A stretch of 15,287 nucleotides of DNA from Alphaproteobacteria bacterium (GTDB lineage Bacteria; Pseudomonadota; Alphaproteobacteria; UBA6615): the NCBI GenBank assembly GCA_013003285.1, contig JABDJY010000488.1, positions 1 to 15,287 on the forward strand. The letters are read 5' to 3'. A program made the translations under genes and the position numbers. Each line of letters begins with the position of its first letter. Positions within the stretch are counted from its first letter, which is position 1. The notes beneath the pieces are model-generated. The model worked only from the letters and a program-made list of their open reading frames with translations, was not told the DNA's origin and searched no databases. Below are positions 5,882-14,362 of the stretch, one piece after another.

Positions 5882-6673
5882 ATGGATATTCGGCTGGACG
5901 GCAGAACGGCGTTGATTACCGGTGGCAGCGAAGGGTTGGGCCGGGCCATGGGGCGCAAATTCGCGGAATCCGGCGCCAATGTGGTGTTGGTGGCACGCGA
6001 CCCCGGCAAATTGGAGGATGCCCAACGGGAAATCGCAGATGCGGTGACGGGCACCCAGGTTCGGGTCGAGGCGGTGAGCTGCAATGTCACCGACCCAACC
6101 CAGATTCAGGCCATGTGGGACTCTGTTGCCAGTTCGCTCGGCACCGTCGATATTCTGATCAACAATGCCGGCGCCACCGCCTTTGGGCCGTTTGCCGATA
6201 TCACCGACGAGATGTGGCAGGCCGATCTGGATCTTAAGCTGTTTGCCGCTATTCGCTTGTCCCGGCTCGCCATGCCGGGCATGGCGGATCGGAATTGGGG
6301 TCGTATTATCAATGTATTAGCCGTTAGTGCTAAGACGCCAGGTGCGAATAGCGCGCCCACTTCCGTTAGCCGCGCGGCGGGCATGGCCTTGACCAAAGTG
6401 CTGTCTGCGGAGGGCGCGCCGAACAATATATTGGTCAACGCGCTGTTGGTGGGGTTGATCAAGTCCGGCCAGCACGAGCGCCGCCATCAGGCCAACGCGC
6501 CGGATAAATCCTACGAAGAATATCTCGCGCCGTTGGAAGCGAAACTGCCCATGGGCCGTTTCGGCGAGGCCGAGGAATTCGCCAATATGGCGTGTTTTCT
6601 GGTGTCCGATGCCGGCGGTTATGTGACCGGTTGTGCCATCAATGTCGATGGCGGCCGCTCGCCGGCGCTGTAG
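5882..6673 (+). CDS. SDR-family protein with substituted catalytic Tyr and Lys
   Basis: A 263-residue Rossmann-fold protein of the short-chain dehydrogenase/reductase family, cytoplasmic. The nucleotide-binding motif TGGSEGLG (residues 13-20), the NNAG motif (94-97), the core of GRIINVLAVS and the C-terminal INVDGGRS are all classical. The active site is not: where the family has Y-x-x-x-K, this protein has T160-S-V-S-R164. This resembles a known subgroup of ketoacyl-reductase-like SDRs in which that tetrad is changed to S/T-N-x-x-R. Whether it is still a reductase is unknown. ATG 5882 is chosen because GGGAG (5871-5875) lies six bases upstream; a TTG directly before it is less likely. The putA gene follows after 23 bases in the same direction, so the two are almost surely one operon, which may link it to proline or a proline-derived compound. 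Confidence 0.88.
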   Translation: MDIRLDGRTALITGGSEGLGRAMGRKFAESGANVVLVARDPGKLEDAQREIADAVTGTQVRVEAVSCNVTDPTQIQAMWDSVASSLGTVDILINNAGATAFGPFADITDEMWQADLDLKLFAAIRLSRLAMPGMADRNWGRIINVLAVSAKTPGANSAPTSVSRAAGMALTKVLSAEGAPNNILVNALLVGLIKSGQHERRHQANAPDKSYEEYLAPLEAKLPMGRFGEAEEFANMACFLVSDAGGYVTGCAINVDGGRSPAL

Positions 6674-6696
6674 ACGGTCGATAACCGTGAGGGCCG

Positions 6697-9600
6697 ATGG
6701 CTGAAGCGAAGACCCAGGACGCATTGAGGCGCGCCGTTCGTCAGGCGCTGCGCGGCGACGAGACAACTTGCGTCGAGGCGTTGATGGCTCAGGTGCCCTT
6801 CGGGCAGGGGGATCGCGATGCCGTCGGCGCCCATGCTAAAGTTCTGGTTGAGGGTATGCGGGCGGCGCGCCGGCGATTTGGCGGCCTCGACGATTTTCTG
6901 CAGGAATATGAGCTGACCACGCCAGAAGGCGTGGCGCTGATGTGTCTTGCCGAGGCGCTGCTGCGGGTACCCGACGCCGAGACCGCCGACCGGCTGATCG
7001 CCGATAAGCTCGGCGGTGCGGAATGGGAAGCTCATCTGGGCAATAGCGAGAGCTGGTTCGTCAACGCCTCGACCTGGGCCCTGATGCTGTCGGGCCGGGT
7101 GGTTCAGGAAAACCATGCGGGGGAGAGTGGGGGGCTACCCAGCGTCGGTCAGCTCGTCGCGCGGGTCGGCGAGCCGGTTATCCGCCAGGCGGTGCGCCGC
7201 TCCATGCGGATGATGGGCGGCCAGTTCGTCATCGGACGGACCATCGACGAAGCCTTGAAGCGCGCCGCCGATGACGAGGCCGAGGGCTATCGCCACTCAT
7301 TCGATATGCTGGGGGAGGCGGCACGGACCGCCGCCGATGCCGAGCGTTATTTCCAAAGTTACATGAGCGCCATCGAAGCCATTGGCGCGGTGGCCGATGG
7401 GCGCGGCGTTTATGCCGCGCCGGGTATCTCGGTCAAATTGTCGGCGTTGTTCCCGCGCTATGAATATGCCCAGGCCGCGGCGGCGGTGCCGGCATTGACC
7501 AAACGACTATTGTCGTTGTCCCAGGCCTGCCGCCATCACGATATCGGTCTCACGGTCGACGCCGAAGAAGCCGACCGCCTGGATATTTCACTCGATATCA
7601 TCGACGCCGTATTTGCCGACCCGTCGCTCGACGGCTGGTCCGGTTTCGGTTTGGCGGTGCAGGCCTATCAAAAGCGCGCCATTCATGTCCTCGACTGGCT
7701 GATCGAACTGGCCGAACGGGTTGGCCGCCCGCTGAATATTCGCCTGGTCAAGGGCGCCTATTGGGATAGCGAGGTCAAATGGGCCCAGGTGGACGGGCTC
7801 GACGGTTATCCGGTGTTCACCCGCAAAAGTTCGACCGATGTGTCCTATCTTGCCTGTGCGGCCAAACTCGTCGCGCGGCGCGACGTGATTTACCCGATGT
7901 TCGCCACCCATAATGCCCATACGGTGGCGGCCGTGCTGCACCTGGCTGGCGCAGCGCAAGGGTTCGAATTCCAACGCCTGCACGGCATGGGCGAGCCGCT
8001 CTATCACCAATTGGTCGGCGATAACGCGTCGCCGCAAGTGGCCTGCCGGATTTATGCGCCGGTCGGCAGCCACGAGGATTTGCTGCCCTATCTGGTGCGG
8101 CGTTTGTTGGAGAACGGTGCCAATACATCCTTCGTCAACCGGCTCGGCGACGACGACGCGCCGCTCGACGACATCATCGCCGATCCGGTGGTCACGACGA
8201 AAAACCTAAGCGCCATCCCGCATAAACGCATTCCGCTGCCGGCGGATCTATTCGCGCCCGACCGTAAGAATTCCACCGGGGTCGATTTGACCGATCCTTT
8301 GAGCATCGAGCCGCTATTGGCCGAGATGATCACTGCCGCCGAAACGGATTGGCGGGCGGCCCCCCTGATCGACGGCGAGGCGGGGCAGGGTGACCGCCGG
8401 CCGGTCGCCGACCCGGCGGATAATCGGCGCCTGGTCGGGCATGTCAGCGAGGCGTCGGAGGAGGATGTCACGCAGGCCTTCGCCGCCGCTACGGACGCGT
8501 TCGGTGATTGGTCGCGCTGGCCGACGGAAGAGCGGGCAGCGTGCCTCGACCGCGCGGCGGACTTGATGGAGGCCAACCGGCCGGAATTGATGGCGCTGGC
8601 GGTGCGGGAAGCTGGCAAGACCATCGATGATGCCTTGAACGAGGTTCGCGAGGCCGTCGATTTCTGCCGTTATTATGCGTCGCGCGCGCGGGCCGATTTC
8701 GCGCAGCCGAACCAGTTGATCGGTCCTACGGGCGAGGCCAACAATGTGAGCCTGCATGGCCGCGGCGTGTTCGTGTGCATCAGCCCGTGGAATTTCCCAT
8801 TAGCGATCTTCACCGGCCAGGTGACGGCGGCCCTGGCGGCGGGCAATGCGGTCATCGCCAAACCGGCTGAGCAGACGCCGCTGATTGCCTATCGCGCGGT
8901 GAGCCTGCTGCATGAGGCCGGGGTACCGCCGGGGGTACTTAATTTGTTACCGGGCAGGGGGAGCGTGATCGGTCAGGCGCTGGTCGACGATCCGCGGACG
9001 GCCGGGGTCGCCTTTACCGGCTCGACCGAGACTGCCCGGGCGATCAACCGCTCGCTGGCGGCGCGCGACGGGCCAATCGTGCCGTTCATCGCCGAGACCG
9101 GCGGCCAGAACGCCATGATCGTCGACGCCACGGCGCTACCGGAACAGGTCATCGACGATGCCATTACAAGCGGATTTCGGTCGGCCGGCCAGCGTTGTTC
9201 GGCGCTGCGGGTGATGTTTGTGCAAGACGATGTCGCCGACCGGACGCTCGATATGCTGCGCGGGGCGAGCGATGAGCTGATCCTCGGCGACCCCATGAAC
9301 TTAAGCACCGATGTGGGGCCGATCATCGACCATGATGCGCGTGCGACCCTCATGGCGCACGCGGAGAAGATGGCGGGGTTGAGTAAATCGCTCGTTGATC
9401 TACCGGTGCCACCGGCTTGCGGGCATGGTTCATTCTTCGGTCCCAAGGCCTATGAAATCGACTCCCTCGATGTATTGGAACGCGAAATATTCGGGCCCAT
9501 TATCCACGTGATCCGCTATCAGGCCGAACATCTCGACGCGGTCATCGATGCGGTGAACCGCACCGGCTATGGCCTGACTTTGGGTGTTCACAGCCGGATC

Positions 9601-9834
9601 GAGGCGACCCAGCGCCACATTGTGGAGCGGGTGCGCGCCGGCAATGCCTATGTGAACCGCTCCATGATCGGGGCCGTCGTCGGGGTGCAGCCGTTTGGCG
9701 GCGAGGGCCTATCGGGCACCGGCCCGAAAGCCGGCGGACCACACTATCTCCACCGCTTCGCCGTCGAGCGCACCTTGTCGGTCAATACGACGGCGGCGGG
9801 CGGCAATACTACGCTGGTGACGTTGGACGATTGA
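6697..9834 (+). CDS. putA: Bifunctional proline dehydrogenase / glutamate-semialdehyde dehydrogenase
   Basis: A 1045-residue PutA that oxidises proline to P5C with FAD (electrons to membrane quinone) and then the semialdehyde to glutamate with NAD. The proline dehydrogenase barrel spans about residues 170-490, with LVKGAYWDSEVK around Lys352 and the RRLLENGAN motif at 468-476, whose arginines bind the proline carboxylate. The aldehyde dehydrogenase spans about 545-1025: SPWNFPLAIFTGQ, general-base Glu800 in ETGGQN, nucleophile Cys834 in AGQRCSALR, EIFGP and PFGGEGLSGTG. The end, NTTAAGGNTTL, is the conserved PutA tail. There is no N-terminal ribbon-helix-helix domain such as E. coli PutA uses to repress its own gene, so another regulator must act. 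The ATG has TGAGGG (6688-6693) only three bases upstream. It lies 23 bases after the SDR gene and converges on the RND gene with a 19-bp gap. Confidence 0.96.
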   Translation: MAEAKTQDALRRAVRQALRGDETTCVEALMAQVPFGQGDRDAVGAHAKVLVEGMRAARRRFGGLDDFLQEYELTTPEGVALMCLAEALLRVPDAETADRLIADKLGGAEWEAHLGNSESWFVNASTWALMLSGRVVQENHAGESGGLPSVGQLVARVGEPVIRQAVRRSMRMMGGQFVIGRTIDEALKRAADDEAEGYRHSFDMLGEAARTAADAERYFQSYMSAIEAIGAVADGRGVYAAPGISVKLSALFPRYEYAQAAAAVPALTKRLLSLSQACRHHDIGLTVDAEEADRLDISLDIIDAVFADPSLDGWSGFGLAVQAYQKRAIHVLDWLIELAERVGRPLNIRLVKGAYWDSEVKWAQVDGLDGYPVFTRKSSTDVSYLACAAKLVARRDVIYPMFATHNAHTVAAVLHLAGAAQGFEFQRLHGMGEPLYHQLVGDNASPQVACRIYAPVGSHEDLLPYLVRRLLENGANTSFVNRLGDDDAPLDDIIADPVVTTKNLSAIPHKRIPLPADLFAPDRKNSTGVDLTDPLSIEPLLAEMITAAETDWRAAPLIDGEAGQGDRRPVADPADNRRLVGHVSEASEEDVTQAFAAATDAFGDWSRWPTEERAACLDRAADLMEANRPELMALAVREAGKTIDDALNEVREAVDFCRYYASRARADFAQPNQLIGPTGEANNVSLHGRGVFVCISPWNFPLAIFTGQVTAALAAGNAVIAKPAEQTPLIAYRAVSLLHEAGVPPGVLNLLPGRGSVIGQALVDDPRTAGVAFTGSTETARAINRSLAARDGPIVPFIAETGGQNAMIVDATALPEQVIDDAITSGFRSAGQRCSALRVMFVQDDVADRTLDMLRGASDELILGDPMNLSTDVGPIIDHDARATLMAHAEKMAGLSKSLVDLPVPPACGHGSFFGPKAYEIDSLDVLEREIFGPIIHVIRYQAEHLDAVIDAVNRTGYGLTLGVHSRIEATQRHIVERVRAGNAYVNRSMIGAVVGVQPFGGEGLSGTGPKAGGPHYLHRFAVERTLSVNTTAAGGNTTLVTLDD

Positions 9835-9853
9835 ACGGTATTCGGACCTGGAA

Positions 9854-12800
9854 CTAGGTGCGCATTGGAATGGAGACGCGAAACAGCAGCGTATAGAGGA
9901 TCGGCACGATACCCAGAGTCAGGACCGTCCCCAACGCCAGTCCGAATGTGACCAAGCTCGCCAGTGGGAAGAACAGCGGGTCTCTGGATATGATGAGCGG
10001 CATCAGGCCAAGAATCGTCGTGATGGTCGTCATCAAAATGGGACGGAACCGGGCGAGACAGGAATCGATCACCGCCGAATAGGCTTCTTTTCCATTCGAA
10101 ATCTCCGTATCGATACGGTCGATCAAGACGATGCCGTTGTTGATGATAATGCCGGCCAGGCTAAACACGCCGAGGATGGCGAAGAAGCTAAAGGGCGCAT
10201 TCAAGACCAGAAGTCCAATGATGCCGCCGATCAGCGACAGGGGTATCGTCAAGAGAATGATCAGCGGGCGGCGGAACGAGTTAAACTGCCAGATTAGCAG
10301 CACCACGATGGCCAGCGCCGCAAAAGGCATGTTCCCGAACAGCCGTTCTTGCGCCTTTGCCGAGTTTTCCAGTTCAGCGCCAACCTCCCAACGGTAATCG
10401 GGTCCGAGTTCGAGCGCATCGATCGCTGGTTCCAGCCTTGCGAGCAGTTCGCCGGCCTCAAGGAACTCATGTTTACCCTCGACCGCGACCGCGCGTTCCT
10501 GATCGCGTCGGACAATCCGGTCGAGTTCCCATACGCCCTGAAAGTCGGCAATCTGCGAGAGCGGTACATTGGAGGCGCGGCTGGTCGAATAAACGTTGAT
10601 GTCGGCGAGGTTGAACACGGACTCGCGCTCTTCGCTGGCCGATTGAAGGATAACCGGGATGATTTTATCGCCTTCCCGATATTCGGTTATTTGCGCACCA
10701 TCGACGAAGGCATTCAACGACAGTGCAACTTCCTGCGATGTCACGCCCGATCGGCGTGCCCGTTTCTGATCGACCAGCACTTGTAGCTTTTTCGTTCGAT
10801 TGGTCCAGTCGTGACGAACATCGAGCGTGCCCGGTATTGCGGCGAATTCGTTGCGTAGCTGCTGCGCCTTCTCGAACAATATGTCGGCGTCGGGGCCGAT
10901 AATGCGAATTTCGACAAGTCCTGATTCAATGCCACCCAGCCACATCGGCTTAATGCGGCCACGTACATTGGGGAACCGGTCGAGCAGAAATTGCCGGCTT
11001 CGTTCGACGGTCGCCGCGACTTGCGCATTCGTTTCGGTGTCGACCAAGACAAACGCGACATGGGGATCTGGGTCGTTCGGCGACAATGACAGAAAAAATC
11101 GGGGACCGCCGCTACCCACATAGGCAACCGTGCTGGTCACCTCGGGGTTCGCAGAGTCGTTCTCGAGCCAGCCGACATATTCCTCGATAACGTCACGGGT
11201 GCGGGTCGTTCGGGTGCTCGCGGGAAGGTCGATATAGGCCAGAAATTGGTTTCGGTCGCCGGCCGGGAAAAACGATTTCGCGACGAACTGAAAGCCGTAA
11301 CCGGAAGCAACCAGCGCGATAACGACACCGGCGAGGACGACAAATCGTTGGCGCAGCGCTCCTGTAAGAATGGCACCGTAGATGCGGTAGAACCGGCCCT
11401 CGTAAGAACCGCTAATGTTGTCGACGCCACTGGCGCGGACGCGCACCTTCATGAAGGCGAAACACATTGCAGGGGTTACGGTCATCGACAGTAACCAGGA
11501 CGTAAGCAGAAGTATGATGATGACGAGGGGCAACGAGATAACGAATTCTCCGGTGCCGCCGACGATCAATAACATGGGGACGAAAGCTAGAATGGTCGTC
11601 AGGGACGAGGTCAGAAGCGGGATTGCCAGGGTCCGGCCGGCATCGAGGCAGGCGGTCCGGCGTTCGATACCTTGTTCCAGCCGCGCCCGGATATCTTCGG
11701 CGACGACAATGCCGTTATCGACCAGTAAACCCAGGGCGACGATGGTGGCAGCAATCGAGACGCGCTGCAGATCGACGCCGATAAGCGCCATGATAATAAT
11801 GCCAGCTAAGATCGTCAGTGGCACGAAGGATCCGACGATTAATCCGGTTCGTACTCCAAGAAAAACCATGACCACGACCAAGACCGTGACCAGTGTCTGG
11901 TAGACGTTATTCACAGCGCCGCTAACCGCCCGTTCGATCAATTCCGGTTGGAATGTGGCAAACTCCAATACGTATCCCCAGGGCAGGGAGCCTTCTATTT
12001 CAGAGACCCGCTGGCGCAGGTCCTCACCGAACTGAACGCTGTTGACCCCGTCGAGGACGGAAACGCTGACGACGATTGCCGGTTTACCGCGAAATAAGAC
12101 GGGCTGATCGGGCGGGTCGATCAGATCTCGTTCGATTTCAACAATGTCGATAAGCGAGACCGATTGGCCTGTTTCCGGTACCGCAATCAGAACGTCGCGA
12201 ATATCGGCGAGGCTCCGAAAATTTCCCGAAGGCTCTATGATGAGAGACGATCCACCCAAATCGAAGCGCCCGCCGGGTAACAAGATATTTTGCTGCTCTA
12301 AGGTGTTGCCGATATTGGCCGGCGTTAATCCAAACTGTGTGAGCTTCGCGTTGGAAAATATCATGAAGACCCGCTCGTCCTGAACCCCAAGCAAAGAGAC
12401 TTTTTTCACACCGTCTAGCGAGGTCAGCCGATCGCGCACATCACGGGCGATATCGCGCATTTCCTGCAGCGTAAAACCGTCGCTCCACAAGGCGATGGAG
12501 GCGACGGCGGTTTCACCGAAATTGTCGTTGACGGTCGGCCCAATGGTGCCGTCCGGAAGTTCTCCGGCGATGTCAGAGACCTTGTTGCGCAGATCGCGAA
12601 AGGCGGCGTCGAGATTGCCGACATTATCGCCTAAGGTAACGTGAATGATCGTCGTCCCGCTTTTAGAGATCGACCTGATCTCATCGACTTCCGCCAGGGT
12701 GCGAATCTGTTCCTCGAGTTTGCGGGTGATCAAATCCTCGACCTGAAGCGGGCTCATGCCGGGAAACGAAGCCGTCACGATTGCTTCGCGGATCACAATA

Positions 12801-12919
12801 TTCGGGTCCTCGAAGCGCGGCATGTCTCTGAAGGTGAAAATACCGACAATAATTGCGAGCACGGCGAACACGCCAACAACGCGTAGGTTTCTCAGGGCAA
12901 ATGCGGTTAAAACCGACAC
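9854..12919 (-). CDS. RND efflux permease subunit (AcrB/HAE-like)
   Basis: A 1021-residue inner-membrane pump driven by proton import, expected as a trimer working with the adaptor encoded upstream. It has an N-terminal membrane helix (about 8-28), a large periplasmic porter loop, helices from about 330 to 540, a second loop and helices from about 850 to the end. Typical motifs are FPGMSPLQVEDLITRKLE after helix 1, GLLVDNGIVVAED in helix 4 and GIIINNGIVLIDR in helix 10. The AcrB proton-relay pair Asp407-Asp408 appears here as Asp401-Asn402, and AcrB Lys940 corresponds to Asn927, as in many non-AcrB RND proteins. Substrates cannot be predicted. GTG 12919 is supported by GGTGAG (12930-12925), five bases upstream. 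It follows the adaptor stop by 26 bases. No outer-membrane channel gene is present in the window. Confidence 0.93.
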   Translation of the reverse strand: MSVLTAFALRNLRVVGVFAVLAIIVGIFTFRDMPRFEDPNIVIREAIVTASFPGMSPLQVEDLITRKLEEQIRTLAEVDEIRSISKSGTTIIHVTLGDNVGNLDAAFRDLRNKVSDIAGELPDGTIGPTVNDNFGETAVASIALWSDGFTLQEMRDIARDVRDRLTSLDGVKKVSLLGVQDERVFMIFSNAKLTQFGLTPANIGNTLEQQNILLPGGRFDLGGSSLIIEPSGNFRSLADIRDVLIAVPETGQSVSLIDIVEIERDLIDPPDQPVLFRGKPAIVVSVSVLDGVNSVQFGEDLRQRVSEIEGSLPWGYVLEFATFQPELIERAVSGAVNNVYQTLVTVLVVVMVFLGVRTGLIVGSFVPLTILAGIIIMALIGVDLQRVSIAATIVALGLLVDNGIVVAEDIRARLEQGIERRTACLDAGRTLAIPLLTSSLTTILAFVPMLLIVGGTGEFVISLPLVIIILLLTSWLLSMTVTPAMCFAFMKVRVRASGVDNISGSYEGRFYRIYGAILTGALRQRFVVLAGVVIALVASGYGFQFVAKSFFPAGDRNQFLAYIDLPASTRTTRTRDVIEEYVGWLENDSANPEVTSTVAYVGSGGPRFFLSLSPNDPDPHVAFVLVDTETNAQVAATVERSRQFLLDRFPNVRGRIKPMWLGGIESGLVEIRIIGPDADILFEKAQQLRNEFAAIPGTLDVRHDWTNRTKKLQVLVDQKRARRSGVTSQEVALSLNAFVDGAQITEYREGDKIIPVILQSASEERESVFNLADINVYSTSRASNVPLSQIADFQGVWELDRIVRRDQERAVAVEGKHEFLEAGELLARLEPAIDALELGPDYRWEVGAELENSAKAQERLFGNMPFAALAIVVLLIWQFNSFRRPLIILLTIPLSLIGGIIGLLVLNAPFSFFAILGVFSLAGIIINNGIVLIDRIDTEISNGKEAYSAVIDSCLARFRPILMTTITTILGLMPLIISRDPLFFPLASLVTFGLALGTVLTLGIVPILYTLLFRVSIPMRT

Positions 12920-12945
12920 GTCAACTCACCGGGCGTACACAATTA

Positions 12946-14040
12946 TCATTCGCTCAACAGTTTTACCTTGAGCCCGTCGGACAAAAAGCTGACCCCTGCC
13001 GCGGCGATAACGTCGCCGGGCTCCACTCCTTCTTGAACTTCAACGAAGCTTCCGGTTCCGGGGCCGATTTTGATCGCGCGTTTTTGCACCGTCGAGTTCG
13101 CGGCATCAAAAACAAACACGTATGACGACAGGTTGATCGGTTGACCCGATTGGCTACCGGCGGCCACGGCGTCAATGGGGATTAGAAAGTTTGAAGCTGT
13201 GTCCTCGATGCCAAGTAAAAACTCAACTTCGGCGGTCATTCCGGGGCGCACCGAAGTGGGCGGATTGAGCAAGGTCGCCTTGACCGGGAAGGCATTGGCG
13301 GTCTCTGCGCTGGATCCAATTTCGGTCACCACGGCCGTACACTCGCAGGCCCCAAAAGACGATAAGTTGACCGCCGCCGGTAATCCTAGATTTATCTGCT
13401 CAATGACGGTTTCCGGAATGCTGAGGGCGATTTGTAAGGCCCCCTCGGCGAAAATTTCAAACAGGGCCTGGCCGCGATTAACTTCGACGAACGGATCTAC
13501 GGAACGGGTTGCGATAACCCCATCGAAGGGCGCCCGCATGACGGTCTTGCCAAGATCGCGCCGCAGACGGCTGAGTTTTGACTGCGCAATATCGACGTCG
13601 TTCTTCGCTGTCTCGAAGGCCGCAACCGCTTGGTCTAACGCCGCTTGGCTGATCCAGCCTTTGGCGAACAGAGCCTTTTGACGCTCCAGTTCTAGCGATT
13701 TTTCGTTAAACCCTGCGCGCGCGCTGCCGAGATCAGCTTCGCCGGATTGCACGTCAAGTCTGTAGGGCTCGGCATCGAGCTCCGCAAGTTCTTGTCCCGC
13801 GACGACCTTATCGCCCGCATCGACAAGTACTTTGGTCACATTGCCGCTTACCTCGAAGCTTAAGCTCGATGTGTCGGTCGCCTCGACGGCGCCGGGGAAT
13901 TTCCGGCTTCGACCGGAGGCATGCTGGGACACCGTGTAGGTTTTGATCGCGCGAATTCGCTCGGTGACTTCGGGCGTTTCGTCCTCGCAGCCCGCGAGGA
14001 AAAGGGCAGCAAGTGCTGCGACGACAAGTGATTTTTGCAC
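12946..14040 (-). CDS. RND efflux periplasmic adaptor lipoprotein (membrane fusion protein)
   Basis: A 364-residue adaptor that links the RND pump to an outer-membrane channel. It starts with a lipoprotein signal: Lys3, a hydrophobic run and the lipobox LAGC with Cys18 as the lipidation site. The following residues Glu-Asp-Glu do not include Asp at +2, so retention at the inner membrane by that rule is not specified. The lipoyl/barrel-sandwich part is seen twice (VSGNVTKVLVDAGDKVVAGQ near 87-106 and VMRAPFDGVIATRSVDPFVEV near 165-187), separated by a helical hairpin (about 115-160). A beta-barrel and membrane-proximal domain follow. The GTG start at 14040 is the only in-frame option after a stop at 14074-14076 and gives a proper signal peptide, though only TAGG lies upstream as a Shine-Dalgarno. 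The pump gene follows by 26 bases. Confidence 0.92.
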   Translation of the reverse strand: MQKSLVVAALAALFLAGCEDETPEVTERIRAIKTYTVSQHASGRSRKFPGAVEATDTSSLSFEVSGNVTKVLVDAGDKVVAGQELAELDAEPYRLDVQSGEADLGSARAGFNEKSLELERQKALFAKGWISQAALDQAVAAFETAKNDVDIAQSKLSRLRRDLGKTVMRAPFDGVIATRSVDPFVEVNRGQALFEIFAEGALQIALSIPETVIEQINLGLPAAVNLSSFGACECTAVVTEIGSSAETANAFPVKATLLNPPTSVRPGMTAEVEFLLGIEDTASNFLIPIDAVAAGSQSGQPINLSSYVFVFDAANSTVQKRAIKIGPGTGSFVEVQEGVEPGDVIAAAGVSFLSDGLKVKLLSE

Positions 14041-14073
14041 AGCGAGCCTATTTGTTCGTAAATATCGCGACCG

Positions 14074-14238
14074 CTATTCTTGCTCACCTTCAGAAATACG
14101 CCAATGCATCGTTGTGGCGATATGGGTGCAGAAGGGCGCCGGTTTTCTCGGACGATAGACTTTCGTTGTAATTGCCGCCGCGTCGCGCGGTGTGGCGAGA
14201 CGTTGGGATAGTGACCGGAGCCAGTTCACGAGTGCCAT
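14074..14238 (-). CDS. Possible small protein upstream of the efflux operon (54 residues)
   Basis: An ATG at 14238 opens 54 codons ending in TAG, 33 bases before the adaptor start and in the same frame. A purine-rich AAAGGCGG lies seven bases upstream of the ATG. The product is basic with an amphipathic start, MALVNWLRSLSQRL, and a Pro/Arg/Lys-rich middle. I do not recognise a family. Codon use shows no strong GC bias at third positions, so it may be chance or a leader peptide. It is listed because of its placement and start signal. Confidence 0.25.
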   Translation of the reverse strand: MALVNWLRSLSQRLATPRDAAAITTKVYRPRKPAPFCTHIATTMHWRISEGEQE

Positions 14239-14314
14239 GGTTGAGCCGCCTTTGATGGCATTTTTATCGGCGAATACCGAATATAGGCTTGAACGCTATC
14301 GGTAATCGGCGCGT

Positions 14315-14343
14315 TTGTCGATATTCTCGGGCGGCCGAATAAT
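14315..14343 (+). promoter_or_regulatory. Candidate promoter of the YbiC-like dehydrogenase gene
   Basis: TTGTCG (14315-14320, four of six to TTGACA) is followed by 17 bases and AATAAT (14338-14343, five of six to TATAAT). Transcription would start near 14350, just before the ribosome-binding site, giving a leader of about a dozen bases. An imperfect dyad (14322-14341) occupies the spacer and the -10 edge. Confidence 0.45.
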
Positions 14344-14362
14344 AAGAAACGGGGGAGAATTT

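Larger units (their letters stand above)
14041..14362. promoter_or_regulatory. Divergent spacer between efflux operon and YbiC-like gene
   Basis: Apart from the possible 54-codon frame, this 322-bp region holds no gene. ACCGAATATAG (14276-14286) and CTATCGGT (14296-14303) make an imperfect inverted repeat around a nine-base centre, a plausible operator for control of efflux. TATTCTCGG (14322-14330) and CCGAATA (14335-14341) form another imperfect dyad within the rightward promoter. No convincing leftward promoter boxes were found. Confidence 0.35.

Noticed and set aside
9835..9870. ACCT...AGGT dyad at the putA/RND junction as a bidirectional terminator
   Set aside because: Only four base pairs of stem and no T-run on either strand.
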